A program made the translations under genes and the position numbers. From Alistipes sp. CAG:435 (GTDB taxonomy: Bacteria; Bacteroidota; Bacteroidia; Bacteroidales; UBA932), in assembly GCA_000433355.1 (NCBI GenBank), contig FR893145.1, positions 1 through 34,319 of the forward strand: 34,319 nucleotides of DNA. The letters are read 5' to 3'. Numbering within the stretch: position 1 is the stretch's first letter; each line of letters starts with the position of its first letter. This document shows, piece after piece, positions 1-8,970 of the stretch. The notes beneath the pieces were generated by a model. That model worked only from the letters and a program-made list of their open reading frames with translations. It did not search any database and was not told where the DNA came from.

Positions 1-1
1 G

Positions 2-1384
2 CAGTACAATTCCGGAGCTTCATTCCCGAAAAGAACCCAGTCTTTTGTCGGACGTGTGACGTACGACTACAAGGGCAAGTATCTGTTTGAGGGCAACATC
101 GGTGTGACGGGAAGCGAGCAGTTCTCGCCTGACTACAGGTACGGTGTGTTCCCTTCGGCGGCGGTCGGCTACATCGTCTCCAAAGAAAAGTTCTGGAAGA
201 GGGCGATGCCTTGGTGGAGCACGATGAAGATCCGTTACTCCAACGGTTGGGTCGGCAGCGACGCGTCGGGCAGCAACTGGCTTTACTATTCTTCGTGGAA
301 GCAGACCAGCGGATATTACCAGGAGGAAGCCGCGGCGAACATCACCGCGAGATGGGAGACCGCACACAAGCAGGATCTCGGCTTCGAGATGGGATTCCTC
401 AAGGACAAACTCACGGTCAATGTCGATCTGTATGACGAGAAGCGTAACGATATGCTGATGCCACCTGTCGTGACAGCCTTTGTCGGTGTCGCCTACAAGG
501 ATGTGAACGCGGGTGCTTTGAAGAAGCACGGCTTTGAGGTTGAGGTCAACTGGAAGAACACCACCTCCGGTGGCTTCACCTACAATTTCGGTGGTATGAT
601 CGGACTCAGCGAGAACAGGATAACCAAGTATGGTGACGCTCCTTACGCTCCTGAATATCAGAAATATGCCGGAACGCCACTGCAGTCGGCCAGGACCGGC
701 GACCAGCTCATCGACGACAGATTCTTCGGAAGCATCGACGAGATTCACGGCTACCCTAACTACGCCACGGAATGGACAAATGTCGTTCCGGGAGTCTATA
801 AGTTCCTGGATTACGTCCCGGACGGCAAGATCTCCCAGCAGGATCTTCATGTGCTGGAAGGATCGACTTACGCTCCGGGAGTATATTCCTTCAATGTCGG
901 AGGCGCTTACAAGGGGTTGACCTTCAAGGTGCTGTGTACAGGAACCATCGGCAAGTACATCAATTACAAGCGTGTGAACATCGTCCCGTTCTATGCCGGA
1001 GCGTACGTGATCCACGATTCGCACTTGAACTATTGGACTCCGACCAACAGGGATTCGGACATCCCTGCGCTGTCATTCTCTGACGAGATGTATGCTTGGG
1101 GTGGTGGCACATCCACCTATCCGGGCTACAATCTGGCGATTCCTGATTTCACATGGAAGCGTTCGGACTATATGACTGTCAAGGAAGTCATGGTGTCGTA
1201 CAGATTCTCCGGACCGAATATCAAACGGATCCTCGGAGTGAAACATCTTGCTGTCGGACTTGTCTGCAACAATCTGTGGACATTCTCCAACATCAAGGAC
1301 ACGGATCCTCAGAGACTCACCACGGCCGCAAACTCCTATCCGACAATGAGGATGCTCAAACTTAATGTCAACCTTGCATTCTAA
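2..1384 (+). CDS. SusC-like TonB-dependent outer-membrane transporter, C-terminal part (5' truncated by window)
   Basis: This is the C-terminal roughly 460 residues of a SusC/RagA-type TonB-dependent porin, the channel half of a SusCD glycan importer. The frame is open from the first bases of the window, so the signal peptide, carboxypeptidase-regulatory domain and plug lie upstream. The visible part has barrel-strand features of the family: a GRVTYDYKGKYLFEGN strand, FPSAAVGYIVSKEKFW, and a C-terminal strand ending in NVNLAF with a terminal aromatic residue as expected for an outer-membrane barrel. The NLWTFSNIKDTDPQ segment is the usual final extracellular loop of SusC proteins. Its stop codon shares one base with the start of the SusD gene that follows, so the two are translationally linked partners. 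The substrate cannot be told from the sequence. Confidence 0.95.
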   Translation, partial: QYNSGASFPKRTQSFVGRVTYDYKGKYLFEGNIGVTGSEQFSPDYRYGVFPSAAVGYIVSKEKFWKRAMPWWSTMKIRYSNGWVGSDASGSNWLYYSSWKQTSGYYQEEAAANITARWETAHKQDLGFEMGFLKDKLTVNVDLYDEKRNDMLMPPVVTAFVGVAYKDVNAGALKKHGFEVEVNWKNTTSGGFTYNFGGMIGLSENRITKYGDAPYAPEYQKYAGTPLQSARTGDQLIDDRFFGSIDEIHGYPNYATEWTNVVPGVYKFLDYVPDGKISQQDLHVLEGSTYAPGVYSFNVGGAYKGLTFKVLCTGTIGKYINYKRVNIVPFYAGAYVIHDSHLNYWTPTNRDSDIPALSFSDEMYAWGGGTSTYPGYNLAIPDFTWKRSDYMTVKEVMVSYRFSGPNIKRILGVKHLAVGLVCNNLWTFSNIKDTDPQRLTTAANSYPTMRMLKLNVNLAF

Positions 1385-3273
1385 TGATTATGAAAACATT
1401 TGTCAACAAGATCAAATACAGCCTGCTGGGAGTCGCCGCTTTCTTCTGTGTAAGTGGCTGCAATTTCCTTGACGTGGATCCTGAGCTGGGACTTTCCGAC
1501 GAGGAAGTGTTCGGCTCATATTCCTCGTTCCGCAAATATTTCGATTGGATCTACGAGTCCAACGGAGGAAAGAACATGGAGAGGATCATGATCGCTTACC
1601 CATTCTACTATGACCTCTTCCAACAGTATTCTTTCTCCTGGTACAACACGACGGACATCGCTGACGCCGGAAAGATGGGTGTCACCCAGCAGTATTTCAA
1701 GCAGGGAGCCCTTACTCAGGATTTCCTTGCGAAAGTGACCTTCGACACCGGCAAGGCAGACAACAAGCCGATCGCAAAGGCGATGTTCTCCACGATCAGA
1801 AGGTGCAACATGACAATCGCACACATTAACGAGTGTCTGAACATCACCGAGGATCAAAAGAACGATCTTCTCGGACAGGCTTTCGCGCTTCGTGGATTCG
1901 CCCATTTCACACTTGGCCGTCTGTTCGGAGGCATGCCTTATCTGGATCATGTCATCGAAGCTGATGAAGAGTGGGATCTCCCGAGGCTTTCCACCCACGA
2001 GACGTTCACGAGGGCCGCGGAGGATCTTAAGACGGGTTACGAGATGATGGCCGCTGCCGGTGTGGCGCGCCGCAACACTCCGGAGAATCTTGTGTCAGGC
2101 ACGGTTGATGAGATCAATGGTATCGCTGCCATCGGAATCCGCTCAAGGGCTTTGCTTTATGCTGCGAGCGAATTGCATAATGAGAGAGGACAGGAGGATT
2201 GGGTTGTGGCCGCTGAAGCCGCTGCCGAGGCACTTAAGGCGGCTCTGGACGCAGGATTCACTCTCCTCCCGGCAGCCCAGTACACTGATAATTTCTATGG
2301 CAAGCAGATGACCAATGAGACGATCTGGAGCTGGTCATACAAGGCCAAGAACAATCATGCTAACTTTGTGGGTATCTTGGCGTATCCGCAGTCCGGAAGA
2401 GCCGGTTCTTCCGGTGTCTGCCCGACGCAGAATTTTGTGGACAGGTACGAGACCGCCTATGGAGAGCCGTTGGTGACAGAGGAAGACAAGGCCGCCGCGA
2501 TCGCCGCCGGGCATTACAATCCGCAGAATCCTTACGCTGATCGTGATCCGCGTCTGGATATGACCATAGTTCATGATGGCAGCGCCGACGCCGCGGCCAG
2601 TGGCAAGGTCATAAACATCTACTATGATCCGGCGAAGAAGAACTATCCTGTGACAAAACTCAGCGGAGTCAATGTGACATTCGGAATAGATTGGGGGTCA
2701 AAGGATAATGGTACACAGGGATATTCAAGCACCGGTTATTATTGCAAAAAATACTGGGACGGGAAATTAGGCTCGAAAGGCACCAGCCACTATCATATCG
2801 ATCCTATTGTCAGAGTGGCGGAGCTTTACCTGAACTACGCTGAGGCTGTCAACGAGGCATACGGCCCGAACGGCGCGGCCGGAGGATTGGATCTTACCGC
2901 TGTGCAGGCTGTCAACATCATCAGAAACCGTGTCGGCCAGCCTGACGTCCTGGAGAAGTACACCGCTGACAAGGACCGCTTCCGTGAGAGAATCCGCAAC
3001 GAGCGTGGCATTGAACTGGCATTCGAGGGACATCATTACTACTATGACATCAGAAGATGGAAGACCGCTCCGGAGCATATGAGCAAGACTCTCTATGGAA
3101 TGTATGTGGAAAGCATCAAGAAAAGCGGGGAGTACCCTATAGGCAGAAAGTTCGAGGTCCGGCCGATTCCGAACAACCGTCAGTGCGTCTGGAAGGACTA
3201 TATGTACTACCTTCCTTTCCCTGACACCGAGGCCTACAAACTCAAGAATTTTGTGAACTGGACCTGGAAGTAA
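1384..3273 (+). CDS. SusD/RagB-family glycan-binding outer-membrane lipoprotein
   Basis: This is the surface lid lipoprotein that partners the preceding SusC and delivers bound oligosaccharide to it. The 629-residue product starts with a Sec lipoprotein signal and lipobox VSGC (Cys26), followed by NFLDVDPE, the common start of mature SusD proteins. The C-terminal half has the family hallmarks RVAELYLNYAEAVNEA, a NIIRNRVG segment, and ERGIELAFEGHHYYYDIRRW. The ATG overlaps the SusC stop (TAATG). A second in-frame ATG at 1390 gives a signal peptide two residues shorter and is equally plausible. At 629 aa it is somewhat longer than the common SusD length of 500-600 aa. The ligand is unknown. Confidence 0.95.
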   Translation: MIMKTFVNKIKYSLLGVAAFFCVSGCNFLDVDPELGLSDEEVFGSYSSFRKYFDWIYESNGGKNMERIMIAYPFYYDLFQQYSFSWYNTTDIADAGKMGVTQQYFKQGALTQDFLAKVTFDTGKADNKPIAKAMFSTIRRCNMTIAHINECLNITEDQKNDLLGQAFALRGFAHFTLGRLFGGMPYLDHVIEADEEWDLPRLSTHETFTRAAEDLKTGYEMMAAAGVARRNTPENLVSGTVDEINGIAAIGIRSRALLYAASELHNERGQEDWVVAAEAAAEALKAALDAGFTLLPAAQYTDNFYGKQMTNETIWSWSYKAKNNHANFVGILAYPQSGRAGSSGVCPTQNFVDRYETAYGEPLVTEEDKAAAIAAGHYNPQNPYADRDPRLDMTIVHDGSADAAASGKVINIYYDPAKKNYPVTKLSGVNVTFGIDWGSKDNGTQGYSSTGYYCKKYWDGKLGSKGTSHYHIDPIVRVAELYLNYAEAVNEAYGPNGAAGGLDLTAVQAVNIIRNRVGQPDVLEKYTADKDRFRERIRNERGIELAFEGHHYYYDIRRWKTAPEHMSKTLYGMYVESIKKSGEYPIGRKFEVRPIPNNRQCVWKDYMYYLPFPDTEAYKLKNFVNWTWK

Positions 3274-3289
3274 TTAACACGACACAAGA

Positions 3290-6097
3290 ATGAAAGCATC
3301 AAAATATATTATCTCAGTCTTTGCCGCGGCCGTGGCGTGCGTCGAGCTGTCGGCGGCCGTCCCGGAGAAAAAGGACTCTGTCATCACCTATCCGTGGGGA
3401 CAGAAACTTACTTACTGGCAGACGACCGGCAGTGGACTTACTGTTAATATTCCTAAACTGGAGACCAAGGTCGCCGGAGATCTCAGGAACAGTATGACGG
3501 GAGTCGTTCCGGGAATGGATGTCAGGGAACTGGCAGGAGGTTTCGATCCGTCCGCCTATGCGATGTACACGATGAACAACAGCCACATCCAGCTTACCAT
3601 GAGGGGCAACACCGACCTGATGTGCATTGTTAACGATATGCACATCCCGTTCAGCCAGCTTCTGCTGGATCCTAACCAGATAGAGTCGATAACCGTGATC
3701 ACGGATGTCGTTGACCGGGCCAAATACGGCCCTCTGGCCACAAACGGTGCCCTTTTGATCCGCACGAAACAAGGTGGGTACAACACTCCGATGCATATTC
3801 ACGTGGATATGGAGAGCGGTGTCAGCATGGCAGGCCGTGTGCCTGAATGGGTGAACGGTGTTGAATATGCCAAGTTGAACAACGCGGCGAGATCCGCCAG
3901 CGGCTATGACGAGCTGTATTCACCGGACGCGATCAATGGATTCGCTAAGAATGACCCGTACGATCTTCTTTACCCTAATGTTGACTATAAGTCCTTGATG
4001 TACAAGAATTCCTATCCTCTGTCCAGGGCCGGGGTCAGCTTCTATGGCGGAGGTAACAGTGTACGGTACAATTTCGCTCTCAACGGCCTTTATTCCGGAG
4101 ACCTTGTCAAAGGCGGGGCCACGACGGACTACAGCCGCTTCAACATCTCCGCCGGTATGGCCGCGAAGATCGGACGCTATATCGAGGTTTCTGTGGATTT
4201 CTCCTCGCTTCTCTCGTTCCAGCGTTCCGGAAGGACATCGTGGAACTCATACCGGATGGTCCCTTCCGTAGCATATCCATTGATTCTCGGAACCGCCACC
4301 GGAGATGAGGAGACAGGCGAGGCCAAGGGCGCGACCGTCTATGGCGTCTCCAGAACCTTCCCGGACAACTATTACGCGCTTCAGATGGAAGGAGGGTTCA
4401 GAACCCATAGGATGAGGACCGGACTTTTCAACACGGCCTTGGACATCGACCTTTCATGGCTGCTTGACGGGCTTCATTCCAGAACGGGCTTCTCCAACTC
4501 CTCTTTCGTGCAGACCACAATCGGAAAGAACAACGATTACCTCGCTTACTATTGGACACAGGAGTCTGGCAAGGGTGAGATTTCCGGCCACCGTGGAACG
4601 AGGGCCACCAAAAAGAGTACATTTGACAATTATTCCGTGCAGGCTCTCGGAATGTACGAGAGGCTGTCTTACGACAAGCGTTTCGGAATGCACAACATCG
4701 CCGCAGGAGCGACGTTCACGTTGAACAGCACATCCAACAAGGCTTCGACATGGTACCAGAGGCAGATGTACGGCATCGCTGACCTCTCATATTCCTACGC
4801 AGACAAGTACATCGCCGAGTTTGTGGCCGAGTACGCCGGCACGCACACCCTTAACAGAGCCAACAGGTTCGGTTTCTTCCCGACCGCCGGTCTCGCATGG
4901 GTGGCCTCCAATGAGGGTTTCCTGAAAAGTGTATCCTGGGTTGACAATCTCAAGCTGCGTGCCCAGGCAGGAATCATCGGTCAGACATCGTTGTTTGACA
5001 CGCCGTATCTTTACAGAGGAATCTACTCGTTCGGTAATTCGATGAACTACGGTCCTAACGACAAGCAGGACTGCTGGTTCGGCGGCACTGCCAACTGGGT
5101 CTCCCAAAAGACCACCATCAGCAGGGTGCCTAATGAGGATCTCTCATGGGCGAAGATCTATCAGGTTGACGCGGGACTTGACTTCGATTTCCTGAATATG
5201 TTCTCGTTCAACACGAACTTCTTCTATCGTAAGATCGATGGAATCATAGCCAACACCACGTCGGTTACCCCCGGAGTGTTCGGACTTTCCGGAATGTCGA
5301 TGTTCGAGAACTTCACCGCCATTTCGATACGTGGCGTGGACGCAACCTTGAATTATGCCCGGACATTCGGTGACTTCAGAGTGTCCGCTGGTGTCAGCGC
5401 CCAGACTTATATCCAGAAGAACGACAAGGTGGTCGAGGACAACTATCTTTATGACTACCAGAAGAAGACCGGTGTCAACGCGGATGCGATCTGGGGATAC
5501 AGGTGCATCGGCAAGTTCACCGACGAGTCACAGCTTGCCGCGGTCCCTGCATATTCATCCGATGTCGCGGTAGGTGACTTGATGTACGAGGATGTGAACA
5601 ATGACGGCAAGATAGACGCCAATGATCAGGTGATCATTGGTCACTTCAACCCTCGTCTTTACTATCAGGTGAATCTGGGATTCGCATGGAAGAATCTGGA
5701 GTTGAGCGTGATCGGGACAGGCCGCGCCTTCTTCAAGACCGCCATGACAAATGACTGGTTCTGGAATGGAACAGGTGACGGAAACTACTCGGCGTTCGTC
5801 AGGGACAACATTGGAGGTGACTATCCTCGTCTTGCGTACGTAAAGGACGAGAACAATTTTGTGACCTCTGATTTCTGGCTCAGGAACGGAGGTTGGTTCA
5901 AGATCCAGGATGTTGAGATCGCTTACACTCTTCCTTTGAGAAACAAGGCCATCAAGAGTGTCCGTTTCTCTGTCAAGGGACAGAACCTCGCCACCATCAC
6001 CGGTGTCAAGGATGTTGATCCTGAGAACATCAACGCGGGCGTCAGCTCATATCCTTTGATGAAGACCATCACCGGTGGCGTCAAACTGAACTTTTAA
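3290..6097 (+). CDS. Divergent SusC-like TonB-dependent transporter lacking the N-terminal carboxypeptidase-regulatory domain
   Basis: This is the second SusC-type transporter of the operon, 935 aa, shorter than the usual 1000-1100. A signal peptide occupies about residues 1-23. After it there is no recognisable CarboxypepD-regulatory domain and no obvious TonB box of the EVVVVGYG kind. The protein goes almost directly to a plug domain with recognisable but eroded motifs: DLRNSMTGVVPGMDV, DPNQIESITVITD and YGPLATNGALLIRTKQGG, matching the canonical DIESI...KDA..YG..GANGVI.ITTK pattern. The barrel follows and ends in VKLNF. An acidic loop near the C-terminus, DVNNDGKIDANDQ, resembles a calcium-binding (dockerin/EF-like) loop common in SusC. 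It lies 16 bp after the first SusD gene and 22 bp before its own SusD. How it couples to TonB is unclear. Confidence 0.93.
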   Translation: MKASKYIISVFAAAVACVELSAAVPEKKDSVITYPWGQKLTYWQTTGSGLTVNIPKLETKVAGDLRNSMTGVVPGMDVRELAGGFDPSAYAMYTMNNSHIQLTMRGNTDLMCIVNDMHIPFSQLLLDPNQIESITVITDVVDRAKYGPLATNGALLIRTKQGGYNTPMHIHVDMESGVSMAGRVPEWVNGVEYAKLNNAARSASGYDELYSPDAINGFAKNDPYDLLYPNVDYKSLMYKNSYPLSRAGVSFYGGGNSVRYNFALNGLYSGDLVKGGATTDYSRFNISAGMAAKIGRYIEVSVDFSSLLSFQRSGRTSWNSYRMVPSVAYPLILGTATGDEETGEAKGATVYGVSRTFPDNYYALQMEGGFRTHRMRTGLFNTALDIDLSWLLDGLHSRTGFSNSSFVQTTIGKNNDYLAYYWTQESGKGEISGHRGTRATKKSTFDNYSVQALGMYERLSYDKRFGMHNIAAGATFTLNSTSNKASTWYQRQMYGIADLSYSYADKYIAEFVAEYAGTHTLNRANRFGFFPTAGLAWVASNEGFLKSVSWVDNLKLRAQAGIIGQTSLFDTPYLYRGIYSFGNSMNYGPNDKQDCWFGGTANWVSQKTTISRVPNEDLSWAKIYQVDAGLDFDFLNMFSFNTNFFYRKIDGIIANTTSVTPGVFGLSGMSMFENFTAISIRGVDATLNYARTFGDFRVSAGVSAQTYIQKNDKVVEDNYLYDYQKKTGVNADAIWGYRCIGKFTDESQLAAVPAYSSDVAVGDLMYEDVNNDGKIDANDQVIIGHFNPRLYYQVNLGFAWKNLELSVIGTGRAFFKTAMTNDWFWNGTGDGNYSAFVRDNIGGDYPRLAYVKDENNFVTSDFWLRNGGWFKIQDVEIAYTLPLRNKAIKSVRFSVKGQNLATITGVKDVDPENINAGVSSYPLMKTITGGVKLNF

Positions 6098-6119
6098 TGG
6101 ATAAACTGCAATCAAGATC

Positions 6120-7910
6120 ATGAAAATCAAAAACACCATATTCGGACTTACGGTAGCGGCGATTCTTGCAGGAGGTTGCTCATTCCTTGATCCGCTTCCT
6201 GACGGAAGTTACAACGACGAGAATTTCGGCGACTATCCGGAGCTGCTCAGAGGCTTTGTGGATAAGGCTTACGCCGACTATTTCCCGGCTGTCTATTACA
6301 GCACTTACTGCGCTGGTCTTGCGGCGGCCACCGATGACGCTCTCTATCGTTCGGAGACGGCGATGTGGAGATCATTCTCAAAGGGTAATGCCAGGATGGG
6401 CAACAATCCTTTCGCATCCAAGTGGAACAATGACTACACGGCCATCAACTATCTGAATCTTTTCCTTAAGGACAACGTCGGCTACAACACCCGTTATCTT
6501 GTCGATTTCGAGGCTGACAGGGTTTTCAGGAAGTGTCAGCAGGGAAGCGCCTTCGGTCTCAGAGCCTGGTTTCATTTTGACCTGCTCCGCACGTTCGCAG
6601 GCAAGGGCGTTGACGGGAATATGTGGGGTGTCCCTCTCATGCTGACTCCGTCCGAGGCGGGAAAGATGGACAACAGCTCTGTACGCAGGGCCACTGTGGA
6701 CGAGTGTGTCGAGCAGATCCTGAAGGACTGTGACTCGGCCTATGTGTACCTGCCTTACAACAACAGGGACTATCCTGGTGATCCTACCCAAAGTCCTCAG
6801 GTTACAGGTGCGATTCGTTACCGTACAATGGATCAGGTGATTGTCGATGGGCTCAGGGCTATGGTCTATCTTTTCTGGGCCAGCCCTGCGTTCAACCCAT
6901 CGAATGATATGACAAGGTACGAGAACGCCGCAAAGTACGCCGCCAAGGTGATGAAGCATAAACTTGAGGTGGAAAGCACGCTTGCCGGCGGATTCAATCC
7001 CGCTAATGGATTCCGTTGGGACAACACCAACAGCGCGGAGATCATCTGGTGCTCGACTTTCTCCGCAAGCGCCGCCACGGAGGTCGCCTTCTATCCGAGA
7101 GAGTTCGGCGGAAACGCGCACATAGCTCCAAGCCAGGATCTGGTGGACGCATTCCCGATGAAGAACGGATATCCTATCTCGGACAGCCGCAGTGGCTACG
7201 ATCCTAAGAATCCTTACAAGGACAGGGATCCGAGGTTCTATTCCGCGGTTTATTACGATGGCTCACAGGTGATCCGCGACCTCAACGGCGAGAAAATGTA
7301 CACCTTTGAGACGAAGGATGGCGGAAAGGACGCCCCGGGAGGAACCAATGTGTCTCCGACATCATACTACATAAAGAAGTTCCTCTATAACGGCTGGAAC
7401 AAAAATGACGAGAAGGTTGATGCGGGCTACCGTTGCGTGCACATGATGAACTGGACGCACATGTGCCTGATCTTCGCGGAGGCCGCCAACAAGGTGGTCG
7501 GCCCTGTGGATGAGACGACGTTCGGTTACTCGGCCAAGCAGGCGGTCAAGTGGCTTCGCGGCCGTCCTTCCAATGACGGTGTGGCCGGTGTCGGTGCCGC
7601 CGGGGATCCTTTCCTCGATGAATGCGCCGCCGCCGGGGTCGGTAGGTTCGAGGAACTGGTCAAGAACGAGTGGCGTGTGGAGACCTGCTTCGAGGGAGAC
7701 CGCTGGTACAACCTCAGGCGTTGGGCGAAGAGTGTGGATGACGTGAATGTGGCCATCCACGGAGCCAAGATCTCGGCGGAAGGGGAGTATCAGCTCGACA
7801 ACGTCGTGGAAACCTTGAAGTTCCCTTCATTGTGGGCTCCTATCCCTTACACTGACATCAGAAGGTGCTCCAACCTTGTGCAGAACGAGGGTTGGGAAAC
7901 CTGGAGATAA
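6120..7910 (+). CDS. SusD/RagB-family lipoprotein (second of the operon)
   Basis: This is the partner lipoprotein of the divergent SusC just upstream. The 596-residue product has a Sec lipoprotein signal with lipobox AGGC (Cys20) followed by SFLDPLPDG. SusD features include the N-terminal helix around FRKCQQGSAFGLRAWFHFDLLRTF, here given only as landmarks at about residues 137-160. At the C-terminus WTHMCLIFAEAANKVVG and ERF-equivalent EWRVETCFEGDRWYNLRRW correspond to the family's AE..NEA and ER..ELafEG.R..DlrRW motifs. The Arg-Glu pair is changed to WRVET, a mild divergence that mirrors the divergence of its SusC. It is followed after 19 bp by a surface lipoprotein gene. The ligand is unknown. 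Confidence 0.94.
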   Translation: MKIKNTIFGLTVAAILAGGCSFLDPLPDGSYNDENFGDYPELLRGFVDKAYADYFPAVYYSTYCAGLAAATDDALYRSETAMWRSFSKGNARMGNNPFASKWNNDYTAINYLNLFLKDNVGYNTRYLVDFEADRVFRKCQQGSAFGLRAWFHFDLLRTFAGKGVDGNMWGVPLMLTPSEAGKMDNSSVRRATVDECVEQILKDCDSAYVYLPYNNRDYPGDPTQSPQVTGAIRYRTMDQVIVDGLRAMVYLFWASPAFNPSNDMTRYENAAKYAAKVMKHKLEVESTLAGGFNPANGFRWDNTNSAEIIWCSTFSASAATEVAFYPREFGGNAHIAPSQDLVDAFPMKNGYPISDSRSGYDPKNPYKDRDPRFYSAVYYDGSQVIRDLNGEKMYTFETKDGGKDAPGGTNVSPTSYYIKKFLYNGWNKNDEKVDAGYRCVHMMNWTHMCLIFAEAANKVVGPVDETTFGYSAKQAVKWLRGRPSNDGVAGVGAAGDPFLDECAAAGVGRFEELVKNEWRVETCFEGDRWYNLRRWAKSVDDVNVAIHGAKISAEGEYQLDNVVETLKFPSLWAPIPYTDIRRCSNLVQNEGWETWR

Positions 7911-7929
7911 TCATTAAATTTGGAGAGAA

Positions 7930-8970
7930 ATGAAAATGAATATGAAGAAATTGGTTTTGTCCGCTCTTGCGCCGCTCCTGCTGGCCGGGTGTTACAAGGA
8001 CTACACCTTGGACTACGACTACACGGCGGCCTACATCGCGTACCAGTACGATCTCAGGACATTCGTCATCGGTGAGGAAGGGAAATTCGACTTCACCGTG
8101 GCTCTTGCCGGAACCGCCAGGAACAACGAGGACAGAAAGGTTGAGGTGGAGCTCAGGAACGAGCTGCTTTCAGAGGACCTCTCACAGTACACCACGGCGT
8201 TCGGCGTCACAGGTTTCAACGCGCTTGACGGCTTGAACGGCAGGGGAGCCTTCGGTGACCTTAGCCAGAGATATGTCACGGAAGGGGTGAGCGGCCTTAC
8301 GGCACTCACACCGCTGCCTTTTGAATATTACACTGTCGATGGTCTGGACAAGATGGTCATCAAGAAGGGAAGGCACACCGCCGCGGTCTCCATCAAGGCC
8401 ACATCCGCCATCGAGGAGGACGCGAACGCGTTCAAGCCATACTACGCCCTCGGCTTCAAGCTGAACAAGGCGGACGTTGACTCCGTCTTGTGCGAGAAGA
8501 GTTTCGAGATCATCGTCGTGAAGTGCGAGAACAAGTTCTTCGGAAACTGGTATCACGGCGGAAAGACCGTGATCAAGAATGATGCGACCGGTGAGATCGT
8601 CTCTGAGGATGTCTACGATCTTGTGATCCCTCAGGCTGACTCCAAGGTCTATTCACTGACAACGGTTGACGCATCGACGGTTATGACCGACAAGATCGGC
8701 CTTAACGCCGGCAAACTCCTGCTCAAGTTCAACGGCAACGACATCACCATCACCTCGGCCGACGGATCGAAGGATATCAAGCCTATCGCCGACCAGCCGA
8801 GCGTCTATAATGATCCCAAACTCCTGCAGGACAGGAAATTGACCCTGAACTACAGTTTCTCCAACGGTGACGGGACCACAACCTACATCACCGACTACCT
8901 ACAGTTCCGCAACAGAATCCGCGATGGAATCAACGAATGGCAGGACGAGAATGAAAAGAATTATGAATAG
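7930..8970 (+). CDS. Surface lipoprotein, DUF1735-like N-terminal domain (probable surface glycan-binding protein)
   Basis: This 346-residue lipoprotein (lipobox LAGC, Cys21) sits directly after the SusD gene, the usual place for a surface glycan-binding protein (SGBP). Residues of about 30-190 resemble the DUF1735/BT_3987-N-terminal type of immunoglobulin-like domain: a VALAG...VEVELRNELL strand region, then a PFEYYTVDG segment, KMVIKKGRHTAAV and YYALGFKL, the regular landmarks of that family. The C-terminal half begins with KFFGNWYHGGK and may be a DUF4361-like beta domain; that assignment is less certain. The likely role is to hold the polysaccharide at the cell surface for the SusCD pair. 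In-frame ATGs at 7936 and 7942 are alternative starts. The last 20 bp overlap the next gene in another frame. Confidence 0.8.
   Translation: MKMNMKKLVLSALAPLLLAGCYKDYTLDYDYTAAYIAYQYDLRTFVIGEEGKFDFTVALAGTARNNEDRKVEVELRNELLSEDLSQYTTAFGVTGFNALDGLNGRGAFGDLSQRYVTEGVSGLTALTPLPFEYYTVDGLDKMVIKKGRHTAAVSIKATSAIEEDANAFKPYYALGFKLNKADVDSVLCEKSFEIIVVKCENKFFGNWYHGGKTVIKNDATGEIVSEDVYDLVIPQADSKVYSLTTVDASTVMTDKIGLNAGKLLLKFNGNDITITSADGSKDIKPIADQPSVYNDPKLLQDRKLTLNYSFSNGDGTTTYITDYLQFRNRIRDGINEWQDENEKNYE

Noticed and set aside
20..1024. A 334-codon minus-strand open frame opposite the truncated SusC
   Set aside because: It has no family motifs, is Arg/Val/Asp-rich as antisense shadows are, and sits over clear SusC barrel coding sequence.
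5590..5630. The DVNNDGKIDANDQ-type loop read as a dockerin and cellulosome marker
   Set aside because: A single such acidic loop near the end of the barrel is common in SusC proteins; there is no paired dockerin repeat.
8867..8950. Upstream in-frame extension of the glycosidase-esterase gene
   Set aside because: These 28 codons lie inside the preceding gene and would put a hydrophilic stretch before a clear signal peptide; the ATG at 8951 is the natural start.
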